Positions 25,748 to 33,512 of a stretch of DNA of 64,000 nucleotides are shown here, piece after piece; position 1 is the first letter of the stretch, and each line of letters begins with the position of its first letter. Where the stretch lies: the NCBI RefSeq assembly GCF_002786325.1, contig NZ_PGTB01000001.1:62001-126000 (forward strand), read 5' to 3'. This stretch comes from Pseudooceanicola lipolyticus (GTDB lineage: Bacteria; Pseudomonadota; Alphaproteobacteria; Rhodobacterales; Rhodobacteraceae). Below the pieces are notes generated by a model, which did not search any database, was not told where the DNA came from, and was given only the letters and a program-made list of their open reading frames with translations. The position numbers and the translations under genes were made by a program.

Positions 25748-27150
25748 CACAGGAGATCCCTTACATCGGTCAGGCGTCCGGTCACGGCGGCGGCGGCGGC
25801 CATCTGGGGAGAAACCAGATGCGTGCGCCCGCCCGTGCCCTGGCGGCCTTCGAAGTTGCGGTTTGAAGTGGAGGCACAGCGTTGCCCGGCCTCGAGCGTG
25901 TCGCCGTTCATGCCAACGCACATCGAGCAGCCCGCCTCCCGCCACTCGAAGCCGGCGGCGAGGAACACCTCGTGCAGGCCCTCGGCCTCGGCGGCCGCGC
26001 GCACGGCGGCCGAGCCGGGCACGGCAATGGCGGCCACGGTGCCGGCAACATGCCGCCCCTTCAGCACTGCCGCGGCCGCGCGCAGATCTTCCAGCCGCCC
26101 GTTGGTGCAGGAGCCGATGAACACGCGATCCACCGGGATATCCGCCAGTTTCTGACCCGGGGTCAGCCCCATATAGGCAAGGCTTTTGCGAATGCGCTCG
26201 GCCCGATTCGGATCGGCGATGGTGTCGGGGTCCGGCACCTCGCCCGTCACCGCGCCGGTCTGCTCGGGCGTGGTGCCCCAGGAGACCTGCGGCGCAAGCA
26301 CCGAGGTGTCGAAGGTGATTTCCTTGTCAAAGACGGCATCCGCGTCAGAGGGCAGGGTCCGCCAAACCGCCATCGCCTCGTCCCAGTCGGCCCCTTCCGG
26401 CGCAAGCGGCCGGCCCTTGAGATAGCTGAACGTGGTTTCATCCGGCGCCACCATGCCGACCCGGCTGCCGGCCTCGATCGCCATGTTGCAAAGGGTCATT
26501 CGCGCTTCCATCGACAGGGCGCGCGTGGTGTCCCCGGCGAACTCGATTGCATACCCCACGCCGCCACCTGTGCCGATCTCCGAGATCAGGGCGAGAATCA
26601 CATCCTTGACGGTCACCCCCGCAGGCAACCCCCCGGTCAGATTGACCCGCATGGATTTCTGCTTTGTCTGTCGCAGGCACTGGGTGGCAAAAACCGCGCC
26701 GCATTCCGACGCCCCGATGCCGAAGGCGAGGCAGCCAAAGGCACCGTGAGTCGATGTGTGGCTGTCGCCGCAGACCAGAACCGACCCTGGCAGGGTAAAG
26801 CCGGTCTCAGGCCCGATCACATGAACGATTCCGTGCCGGTCGCCGTCGAGCGCGACATAGGGCACGTCATACTTGGCAACATTTTCCTTAAGGCGCGCCA
26901 CCTGTTTGCGGGCCAACTCGCTTTTGATCGTCGCGCCCCTGTCTTTGGTGGGCACCGCGTGGTCTGCCACGGCAAGTTGAAGTTCGGGGCGCCGCATCGG
27001 CAGCCCCGTCTTGTCGAGATAGGCAAAGGACTGCGGTGTAGAGACCTCGTGCACGAGGTGGCGGTCCATGTAGACAAGCGCCTCGCCGCCTCCGAAATCA
27101 TGCACTGTGTGGCTGTCCCAGATCTTCTCGTAAAGCGTCTTTCCCGGCAT
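25747..27150 (-). CDS. leuC: 3-isopropylmalate dehydratase large subunit-like protein
   Basis: A 467-residue aconitase-family subunit. Substrate/Fe-S residues lie in VCGDSHTSTHGAFG near residue 128, the first cluster Cys in FIGSCTNGRLEDLR near residue 345 and the other two in CSMCVGMNGD near residue 408. It catalyses reversible hydration/dehydration of a 2- or 3-hydroxy diacid with LeuD. ATG 27150 starts the conserved MPGKTLYEKIWDSH region; longer in-frame starts extend into the operator at 27228-27243 and were rejected. Its promoter has its -35 box within that operator. Confidence 0.9.
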   Translation of the reverse strand: MPGKTLYEKIWDSHTVHDFGGGEALVYMDRHLVHEVSTPQSFAYLDKTGLPMRRPELQLAVADHAVPTKDRGATIKSELARKQVARLKENVAKYDVPYVALDGDRHGIVHVIGPETGFTLPGSVLVCGDSHTSTHGAFGCLAFGIGASECGAVFATQCLRQTKQKSMRVNLTGGLPAGVTVKDVILALISEIGTGGGVGYAIEFAGDTTRALSMEARMTLCNMAIEAGSRVGMVAPDETTFSYLKGRPLAPEGADWDEAMAVWRTLPSDADAVFDKEITFDTSVLAPQVSWGTTPEQTGAVTGEVPDPDTIADPNRAERIRKSLAYMGLTPGQKLADIPVDRVFIGSCTNGRLEDLRAAAAVLKGRHVAGTVAAIAVPGSAAVRAAAEAEGLHEVFLAAGFEWREAGCSMCVGMNGDTLEAGQRCASTSNRNFEGRQGTGGRTHLVSPQMAAAAAVTGRLTDVRDLL

Positions 27151-27214
27151 TCTCGCCCGTTCCTCCAGAAGTGGGGCGCGGCGGCCCCCAGAATTTTCTC
27201 TTGAACTGTGTGCG

Positions 27215-27243
27215 ATGTTAGGCTCTGTTGAATACGCATTCAA
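27215..27243 (-). promoter_or_regulatory. Promoter of the leuCD-like operon with embedded LacI-type operator
   Basis: The 16-mer TTGAATACGCATTCAA at 27228-27243 has perfect six-base inverted arms. On the minus strand TTGAAT (27238-27243) and TAACAT (27215-27220), 17 bases apart, make a promoter whose -35 lies inside the operator. On the plus strand TTGAAC at 27201 and a weak TCTGTT abut the operator for the hydantoinase genes. One repressor could thus control both directions. Confidence 0.6.
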
Positions 27244-27320
27244 GCGGTAAAGCTCGGGCCAGACTCAGCCCGGTGTTCAGGGCCGCACACGGTACAATGA
27301 CCTTAGACAGGGAGAGTTGC

Positions 27321-29381
27321 ATGAGGTTGGGAGTCGACGTTGGCGGAACCTTCACGGACCTGCTGCTGCATGACGATGCAGCCCAAAAGACCTACCGGGC
27401 AAAAACGCCCTCCACACCCGAAGACCAGTCGATCGGGGTTGCAGAGGGCGTGCGGCTCATCTGCGAGAAGGCGGGGGTGAAGCCCGAGGATATCTCGCTG
27501 GTTTTGCACGGCACGACCGTTGCCACCAATGCGGTGCTCGAGGGCAAGGGCTCCCGCGTGGGCCTGCTCACCACCGCCGGGTTCGAGCATGTTCTGCATC
27601 TTGCCAAGTCCTGGACCCCCGGTCCGCTGTTTGGCTGGATCGTGATGGACAAGCCCGATCCGCTGGCCGCGCTCAAGGACACCCGGGGCATTCCCGAACG
27701 GATGGACGCCCGCGGCAACGTGGTGACGCCGCTGGATGAGGAGGCTGCAACGGCGCTCATCAAGGATCTCTGCGGCTCCGGTATCGAGGCCCTCACCATC
27801 TCGCTGATGCACTCTTACGCCAACCCGGCCCACGAGCAGCGCCTGCGCGAGATCGTGCTGGCGCACTTCCCCGAGATGCATGTCTCGCTTTCCTCCGACA
27901 TCTTGCCCGAGTTCCGCGAGTATGACCGCGCGATCACCACGGTGATGAACGACTATGTCCGCCCGATCATGACCCGCTACCTCAGCCGGATCGAGCGGCG
28001 TCTCGATGAGGCAGGGGTCAAGAGCCGGCTGCATATCGTGCGGTCCGACGGCGGTCTGATGAGCGCCGAAGCAGCGGCACAGCGTCCGGTTCACACCGTG
28101 CTCTCCGGCCCGGCGGGTGGGGTGACGGCCACCGCCATGGTGGCCCGCCGCACCGGTCTTAAAAAGCTTCTGGCATTCGACATGGGCGGCACCTCCACCG
28201 ATGTGTCGGTCATTCTCGACGGCGAGGCCACGATCACGCGCTCGACCGATGTGGGGTATTTCCCTGCCAAGGTGCCGACACTGGATGTGCGCTCCGTGGG
28301 CGCAGGCGGCGGCTCGATCGCTGAGATTTCCGAACTGACCAACTCGCTCCGCGTCGGACCGCGTTCGGCTGGTGCCATGCCCGGCCCCGTGGCCTATGGC
28401 CGTGGCGGCACCGAGCCCACGGTTTCCGATGCCAACGTGGTGCTGGGCTATCTCCCGCCGAAACTGCTGGGCGGTGACATGAGCCTCGACCTCGAAGGCG
28501 CCCGCGAGGCCGTCGACAAGGTCGGTCAGCCACTAGAGCTTTCGCCGGAGGCCGCGGCGCAGGGCATTCTCGACATTGCAAACGAGGTGATGCTTGGCGC
28601 GCTGCGCGTCATTACCGTTCAGCGCGGCCTCGACCCGCGCGACTTCGGCATCGTGGCCTTTGGCGGCGCCGGGCCGCTCCATGCCAACGCGATGGCGCAG
28701 GTGCTGGGCTGTTACCCGGTGGTCGTGCCGCACAATCCCGGCGTGCTCTCGGCACTGGGCTTCCTCGAAGCCGAGTTCAAGAACGAGATGGTCCGCACCC
28801 TGATTGGTTCCGTCGCCGGTATGAACGATGCGGCCCTCTTCGATCACTTCGCCACTCTGCGCCAGAAGGCCGTGACTTGGCTTGACGAGGAAAAGGTCGA
28901 AGAGGCCGATCGTGGCCTGACCTACACCGTCGATCTGCGCTACGAGCAGCAGGGCTTCGAGGTGTCGATCAACGTGCCCGCCGAGGTGGTCGAAAAGGCC
29001 TCCGGTCTTGAAACGGTTCTGGATGATTTCCACACAACCCACGAGCGCCTCTATGGTGTGCGCTTCGACCTGCCGATCGAGCTGGTCGCCCTGCGGGTCG
29101 TGGCCACCGGCGCCACGCCCCCGGTCGAGGAGGCCGCACCTGCCGAGGGCACGACCGACATCGCCGAGGCCACCATGGAGGTCCGCAAGGGCTACTTTGG
29201 CGGCGCCTGGGTCGATACCCCGCATGTTGACCGCGAAATGCTCGCTGCCGGTGCCCGGGTCGAAGGCCCGGCGATCATCCGCCAGTACGATACCACGACC
29301 GTTCTCCTGCCCGATCACTACGCCGAGGTTCATCCCACCGGCAACCTGCTGATCTGGCCCACCGAGAAGAAGGGAGCCTGA
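27321..29381 (+). CDS. Hydantoinase A/oxoprolinase-family subunit (HyuA-like)
   Basis: This 686-residue protein has the ASKHA-type ATP-binding start RLGVDVGGTFTDLLLHD, the HGTTVATNAVLEGKG segment near residue 75, GPAGGVTATAMVARRTG near residue 262, the LLAFDMGGTSTDVSVI element near residue 285 and a C-terminal oxoprolinase-like domain. The family hydrolyses N-methylhydantoin or 5-oxoproline, or carboxylates acetone-like ketones, using ATP. GGGAGAG precedes ATG 27321; an earlier in-frame start at 27228 lies on the operator and was rejected. It is followed three bases later by its B subunit and preceded by the LacI-type operator. Confidence 0.92.
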   Translation: MRLGVDVGGTFTDLLLHDDAAQKTYRAKTPSTPEDQSIGVAEGVRLICEKAGVKPEDISLVLHGTTVATNAVLEGKGSRVGLLTTAGFEHVLHLAKSWTPGPLFGWIVMDKPDPLAALKDTRGIPERMDARGNVVTPLDEEAATALIKDLCGSGIEALTISLMHSYANPAHEQRLREIVLAHFPEMHVSLSSDILPEFREYDRAITTVMNDYVRPIMTRYLSRIERRLDEAGVKSRLHIVRSDGGLMSAEAAAQRPVHTVLSGPAGGVTATAMVARRTGLKKLLAFDMGGTSTDVSVILDGEATITRSTDVGYFPAKVPTLDVRSVGAGGGSIAEISELTNSLRVGPRSAGAMPGPVAYGRGGTEPTVSDANVVLGYLPPKLLGGDMSLDLEGAREAVDKVGQPLELSPEAAAQGILDIANEVMLGALRVITVQRGLDPRDFGIVAFGGAGPLHANAMAQVLGCYPVVVPHNPGVLSALGFLEAEFKNEMVRTLIGSVAGMNDAALFDHFATLRQKAVTWLDEEKVEEADRGLTYTVDLRYEQQGFEVSINVPAEVVEKASGLETVLDDFHTTHERLYGVRFDLPIELVALRVVATGATPPVEEAAPAEGTTDIAEATMEVRKGYFGGAWVDTPHVDREMLAAGARVEGPAIIRQYDTTTVLLPDHYAEVHPTGNLLIWPTEKKGA

Positions 29382-29384
29382 ACC

Positions 29385-31160
29385 ATGAGCAAGAAAGTCG
29401 ATCCCATCGTTCTCGACCTGATCGAGAACGCCCTGTTGAACGCCCGCTTCGAGATGGACAGCGTGGTGGTGCGCGTTGCCCTTTCGCCGGTAATTCGCGA
29501 GCAGCACGACGAGTTCCCGATGATCTGCGACCCGGCGGGCCGGATGATTGTCGGCCAGTTCGGCTCGTACATCCCGGCCATCGTCGAGGAATATGGCAGC
29601 GATATCCACGAGGGTGACATCTTCGTCTGGAACGACCCTTACGCCTGCAAAGGCTCGATCTCGCACAACAATGACTGGTGCGTGATGATGCCGATCTTTC
29701 ACGAGGGCGTGCATGTGGGCTTCTCCTCGATCTTTGGCCACATGGTCGACGTGGGCGGCAAGGTGCCGGGCTCCATGCCGTCGGATGCGCGCACGATCTG
29801 GGAAGAGGGGCTGCGCGTGCCCCCGGTCAAGATCTACGAAAAGGGCGTGCTCAACGAGGGCGTGCTCAAGGTCATGCTCAACAACACCCGCACCCCCGAC
29901 ATGAACCGCGCCGACCTGATGGCGCTGGTGGCGGGGTGCCGGACGGCGGCGCAACGGGTGCGTGAAACCTGCGATCGCTTCGGGCGCGAAACCTATCTCG
30001 ATGCCTGCGGCCTGCTGCTCGACCGGACCCGCGAGGCGATGCGCGTGCTGATCAACCAGTACATCCCTGAGGAGCCGGTGAGCTTTACCGACTACGTGGA
30101 TGACGACGGCGTCGGCAACGGCCCCTTCAAGATGAAGCTGTCGATCTACCGCCGCGGGGATACCGCGGTGTTCGACTGGACCGGAACCGATGACCAGGCC
30201 GAAGGTCCGATCAACTTCCACATCCACGAAGGGCTCTGCAAACTGTTCTTCGGGGTCTACATGATCATGGCCTTCGATCCGAAGATCATGTTCAACGAGG
30301 GGTTCTACGACCTCTTCGAGATCGTGCTGCCCGAAGGTTCTCTGCTGAACCCCAAGTTCCCGGCAGCGCTGTCGAACCGGCTCAACACCCACACCCGCTT
30401 CTTCGACTGTCAGGCAGGAGCGCTCGGCCAGCGCGCACCGCACCTGTCGATGGCGGCGGGCTACGGCACCAGCCCGCATTTCATCTTCACCGGGCAGGAC
30501 AGCAACGGAAAGTATTTCCAGCTGATGGAACTGCTCTTCGGCGGCGTGCCGGGCCGGCCGCGCGGCGACGGGCTTGACGGTCACGCCTGGTGGCCGCTCT
30601 TCTCTGCCACCCCGATCGAATACATCGAAAACTACTATCCGGTGATCGTCGACAGCTATCGTCCGGTGAAGGACGCCGGCGGTGCGGGGCTGCACCGGGG
30701 TGGGGCAGGGATCGAAAAGACCTACCGCGTGCTCGAGGCCGGCTCGATCTCGATCCACGACGACCGCGAAGTTGTGCCGCCTTGGGGCATCAACGGCGGC
30801 CTGCATGGCGGCACATCCAGCAAATGGATCATCCGTGCAGGCTCGGAAGAACGCGAGCGCATTCCCTCCAAGCTCGACAACCTCAAGGTCGAGCCGGGCG
30901 ACCGCATCGTCTTCATCACTGCCGGCTCCGGTGGCTGGGGCGATCCGCTCGACCGTCCGGCGGAGAAGGTTCTGGCCGATGTGCAGAACGATCTCGTCTC
31001 GCGCCAGAAGGCCGAGGAGGATTACGGCGTGATCATCTCCGAAACCCATGTGCTCGATACCTCGGCCACGGCCAGGCTGCGGGAGAAGATGAAAGCCGAG
31101 CGCGGCGCGCCCTCCGACTTCGACTTCGGCTTCATCCCCGGCGTCCACGCCGCAGAGTAG
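29385..31160 (+). CDS. Hydantoinase B/oxoprolinase-family subunit (HyuB-like)
   Basis: A 591-residue protein matching HyuB: DPIVLDLIENALLNARFEM at residues 5-23, SPVIREQHDEFPMICDPAG near residue 40, NDPYACKGSISHNNDW near residue 83 (metal-ligand region), and FGGVPGRPRGDGLDG near residue 385. It forms the active complex with HyuA. AAGGGAG sits 11 bases before the ATG. The strand ends in a TTCG-loop hairpin shared with the convergent LacI gene. No hydantoin racemase or carbamoylase lies next door, so the natural substrate may not be a hydantoin. Confidence 0.92.
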   Translation: MSKKVDPIVLDLIENALLNARFEMDSVVVRVALSPVIREQHDEFPMICDPAGRMIVGQFGSYIPAIVEEYGSDIHEGDIFVWNDPYACKGSISHNNDWCVMMPIFHEGVHVGFSSIFGHMVDVGGKVPGSMPSDARTIWEEGLRVPPVKIYEKGVLNEGVLKVMLNNTRTPDMNRADLMALVAGCRTAAQRVRETCDRFGRETYLDACGLLLDRTREAMRVLINQYIPEEPVSFTDYVDDDGVGNGPFKMKLSIYRRGDTAVFDWTGTDDQAEGPINFHIHEGLCKLFFGVYMIMAFDPKIMFNEGFYDLFEIVLPEGSLLNPKFPAALSNRLNTHTRFFDCQAGALGQRAPHLSMAAGYGTSPHFIFTGQDSNGKYFQLMELLFGGVPGRPRGDGLDGHAWWPLFSATPIEYIENYYPVIVDSYRPVKDAGGAGLHRGGAGIEKTYRVLEAGSISIHDDREVVPPWGINGGLHGGTSSKWIIRAGSEERERIPSKLDNLKVEPGDRIVFITAGSGGWGDPLDRPAEKVLADVQNDLVSRQKAEEDYGVIISETHVLDTSATARLREKMKAERGAPSDFDFGFIPGVHAAE

Positions 31161-31185
31161 CCTTGTTTTCCACTCACGGAACTCA

Positions 31186-31207
31186 GGCGTCGCCTTCGGG
31201 CGGCGCC
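31186..31207. terminator. Bidirectional hairpin between hydantoinase B and lacI-type genes
   Basis: GGCGTCGCC (31186-31194), a TTCG tetraloop and GGCGGCGCC (31199-31207) form a nine-pair stem with one T-G wobble. On the plus strand ATTTCT follows. Position between two convergent genes supports a shared terminator. Confidence 0.65.
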
Positions 31208-31223
31208 ATTTCTGTCAGGCAAA

Positions 31224-32264
31224 TCAGTCCTCTCGAGACTGGATCGTGACGCCCGGAATCATGTCACCCTGGATCACCCGGAGTGCGGCGGGTGCGCCCT
31301 CGTCGGATTTCGCGGCGTCGAGCAGTTCAAGCGTTTCGGTCACCATCCGCTCGATCGGCTGGCGGACGGTGGCAAGATGGTAGGGCTCGCGCTGAGCTTC
31401 GCGGATCCCGTCGAAACCGGCGAGCATGATGTCATCGGGGATCTTCTTGCCGAAATGGCCGCGCAACGCATCCGCGCAGCCAATCGCCATGATGTCATTG
31501 ACGCCGAAGATCGCGTCAGGCCAGTCCGCCAATGGTTTGTCGAAACGCGAGACCGTGGCGCGATAGGCACCAGCATAGCTCGACTGACCGTCGATCTCCT
31601 CAACCTGTGCACCCTTCAGTTTCTTCAGCGCATCCCTGAAGCCCTGAACCCGCGCCATACTGGTCGAGCCTGCGGGATCGCCGCGCAAAACAAGAAATTT
31701 GCGTGCTCCGGCGGCGTGCATCCGCCGCGCCAGGGCGGCGGCGCCCCCCTCGTTGTCGCACAGCACCGAGGGCAGATTGGCGTCCGGCACGCGCCGGTTG
31801 TACATGATCACCGGGATTCCGAGCCCCTCGGACAGCTTGACCATGCTCGATGTCACCGTCGCAGATGTCACCACGACTCCGTCTACCGGGTATCGAAGCG
31901 CCTGCATCATCACGTCATCGCTGTTCTGGTCTTCCTGTACCGTGAAGGCCAGAACCTGCCGCCCAGTGCGCTGAATTTGCTCGACAAAGCACTGAAGGCT
32001 TTCGGAATAGAAGGGGTTGTTCAGGTTGCCGCTGATCACCGCGACGATCTTTGAAGAACTGCGCGACAGGCTGGAGGCGAAGACATTGGGCACATAGCCG
32101 AGCTCTCGGGCGGCGGCGAGAATACGGTCGCGTTTTTCCTTTGTGATCGGCGCACCCGGATTGAAGGCGCGCGACACCGCCGGCTGCGATACGCCAGCGA
32201 GCTTCGCCACATCGTAGGACGTCACGCGTGCCTTTTTGCCTTTTTGACCGTTGCTTTCTGACAT
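31224..32264 (-). CDS. LacI-family transcriptional regulator
   Basis: A 346-residue regulator with the classical LacI headpiece: TSYDVAKLAGVSQPAVSRAF near residue 15 is the helix-turn-helix, followed by the hinge-region RILAAARELGYVPN. The rest is a periplasmic-binding-protein-like effector domain starting at IVAVISGNLNNPFYSE, as usual for sugar sensors. ATG 32264 follows GGAG. It is divergent from the sugar-type ABC transporter, and operators of the same sequence occur before three separate transcription units, so it probably represses transporter, hydantoinase, LeuCD-like and TAXI genes together until the sugar-like inducer arrives. Confidence 0.92.
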   Translation of the reverse strand: MSESNGQKGKKARVTSYDVAKLAGVSQPAVSRAFNPGAPITKEKRDRILAAARELGYVPNVFASSLSRSSSKIVAVISGNLNNPFYSESLQCFVEQIQRTGRQVLAFTVQEDQNSDDVMMQALRYPVDGVVVTSATVTSSMVKLSEGLGIPVIMYNRRVPDANLPSVLCDNEGGAAALARRMHAAGARKFLVLRGDPAGSTSMARVQGFRDALKKLKGAQVEEIDGQSSYAGAYRATVSRFDKPLADWPDAIFGVNDIMAIGCADALRGHFGKKIPDDIMLAGFDGIREAQREPYHLATVRQPIERMVTETLELLDAAKSDEGAPAALRVIQGDMIPGVTIQSRED

Positions 32265-32299
32265 TCGCGCTCCGCCGCTGAACAATCAAGACTGGATCA

Positions 32300-32344
32300 T
32301 TGACAGGTTAGGAGCGAAACGCAAAGATGTGAATGCGTATTCAA
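32300..32344 (+). promoter_or_regulatory. Promoter and LacI-type operator of the sugar-type ABC transporter
   Basis: A consensus TTGACA at 32300-32305 is followed, 17 bases later, by a weak AAAGAT -10 (32323-32328). The 16-mer GTGAATGCGTATTCAA at 32329-32344 directly follows and matches 15 of 16 bases of the inverted copy of the 27228 operator. Confidence 0.65.
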
Positions 32345-32394
32345 TGACCCGGGCGAGTCGACAGAAAACACGCCGGGCACAACGGAGGTACCAA

Positions 32395-33507
32395 ATGAAG
32401 ATCAACAAGACTCTCGGCATGCTCGCGGCTCTCGCCGCCCTCGGTGCGCCCGCTGCACTGCACGCGCAAGACAGCGAAGCGATGGCGCGCGCCAAGGAAA
32501 AGCTGTCGGCCTACACGGCCAAGCCCGAATTCGTGGCCCCCGGCGAGCCCTTCGATATCCGCCAGTGCGCGGCGGGCAAGAAGATGCTGTCGATTCCCAA
32601 CAACTCCTCCAACCCCTTCCTCAAGGGCATCATCGACCGGATGAAGGTTGTCGGCGAAGAAATCGGCCTCGAAGTTGTCGAATGGGAAAACCAGGGCCAG
32701 CCCAGCCAGTGGGTTCAGGGCTTCGACTATGCCATCCGGGATGGTTTTGACGTGATCGACCTGATCTCCGGCATCTCGCCCGACACCGTCGAGCCCCAGA
32801 TCACCGCCGCCAACGAGGCCGGTATCAAGGTGATGACTTCGCATTTCTACGATCCCTCCTTCGAACCCAACCCGCTGCTGTCCAGCTCGCTTCCCATCGG
32901 CTTCAACGAGATTGGCCGCATTCTGGCGAATTGGACCGCCGTCAATACCGACGGAAAGGGCAAGATCGCGGTAATCGTCTCGCGCGAGGTGCCGCCGACC
33001 ATTCCGCTGATGGACGGGTTCACCGAAGAACTGGCCGCGAACTGCCCCGACTGCGAGATCGTGACCGAGATCAACGTGGGCGTGGCCGAATGGGGCACCA
33101 AGATTCAACCCTCCGTGCAATCGGCGCTTCAGGCCAATCCTGAAATCGACGTCGTGATCCCGATCTACGACTCGATGAGCCAGTTCGTCGTGCCCGCCCT
33201 GCGCCTCACCGGCACGCTCGGTCAGGTAAAGGTCGCGACCTTCAACGGCACGCCCTTTGTGCTCGACTTCATCCAACAGGGCGCCGTGTCGATGGATATC
33301 GGCGAAAGCCTCGACTGGATCGCCTATGCCACGGTTGACGGGCACATGCGTGATCTCTGCGGCCTCGAAGTGCCGGCCAAGCTCGAAGTGCCCTTCTACA
33401 TCTTCGACGAAAGCAACGCGGCCGATGCTGGCACCCCCGCCAAGTTCGATACCGGCTATGGCGATGCCTACATCGCCGGCTTCCGCGGGCTCTGGGGCCT
33501 GGAATAA
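32395..33507 (+). CDS. Sugar-type ABC transporter substrate-binding protein
   Basis: A 370-residue periplasmic receptor with a Sec signal peptide (MKINKT start, hydrophobic residues 8-20, cleavage near ALHAQD). After an extra N-terminal stretch of about 45 residues, the fold begins KKMLSIPNNSSNPFLKGIIDRM, the typical type I binding-protein opening of ribose/xylose-like receptors. GGAGG at 32384 sets the start. It is the first gene of the transporter operon and would bind a sugar, polyol or related compound. The 45-residue extension and a Cys at about residue 58 differ from classical RbsB proteins. Confidence 0.88.
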   Translation: MKINKTLGMLAALAALGAPAALHAQDSEAMARAKEKLSAYTAKPEFVAPGEPFDIRQCAAGKKMLSIPNNSSNPFLKGIIDRMKVVGEEIGLEVVEWENQGQPSQWVQGFDYAIRDGFDVIDLISGISPDTVEPQITAANEAGIKVMTSHFYDPSFEPNPLLSSSLPIGFNEIGRILANWTAVNTDGKGKIAVIVSREVPPTIPLMDGFTEELAANCPDCEIVTEINVGVAEWGTKIQPSVQSALQANPEIDVVIPIYDSMSQFVVPALRLTGTLGQVKVATFNGTPFVLDFIQQGAVSMDIGESLDWIAYATVDGHMRDLCGLEVPAKLEVPFYIFDESNAADAGTPAKFDTGYGDAYIAGFRGLWGLE

Positions 33508-33512
33508 CTCCC

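Noticed and set aside
28533-31148. 871-codon open frame on the minus strand opposite hydantoinase A/B
   Set aside because: It is antisense to two clearly recognised genes, has low-complexity His/Arg/Asp-rich composition and no domain; it results from GC-rich codon bias.
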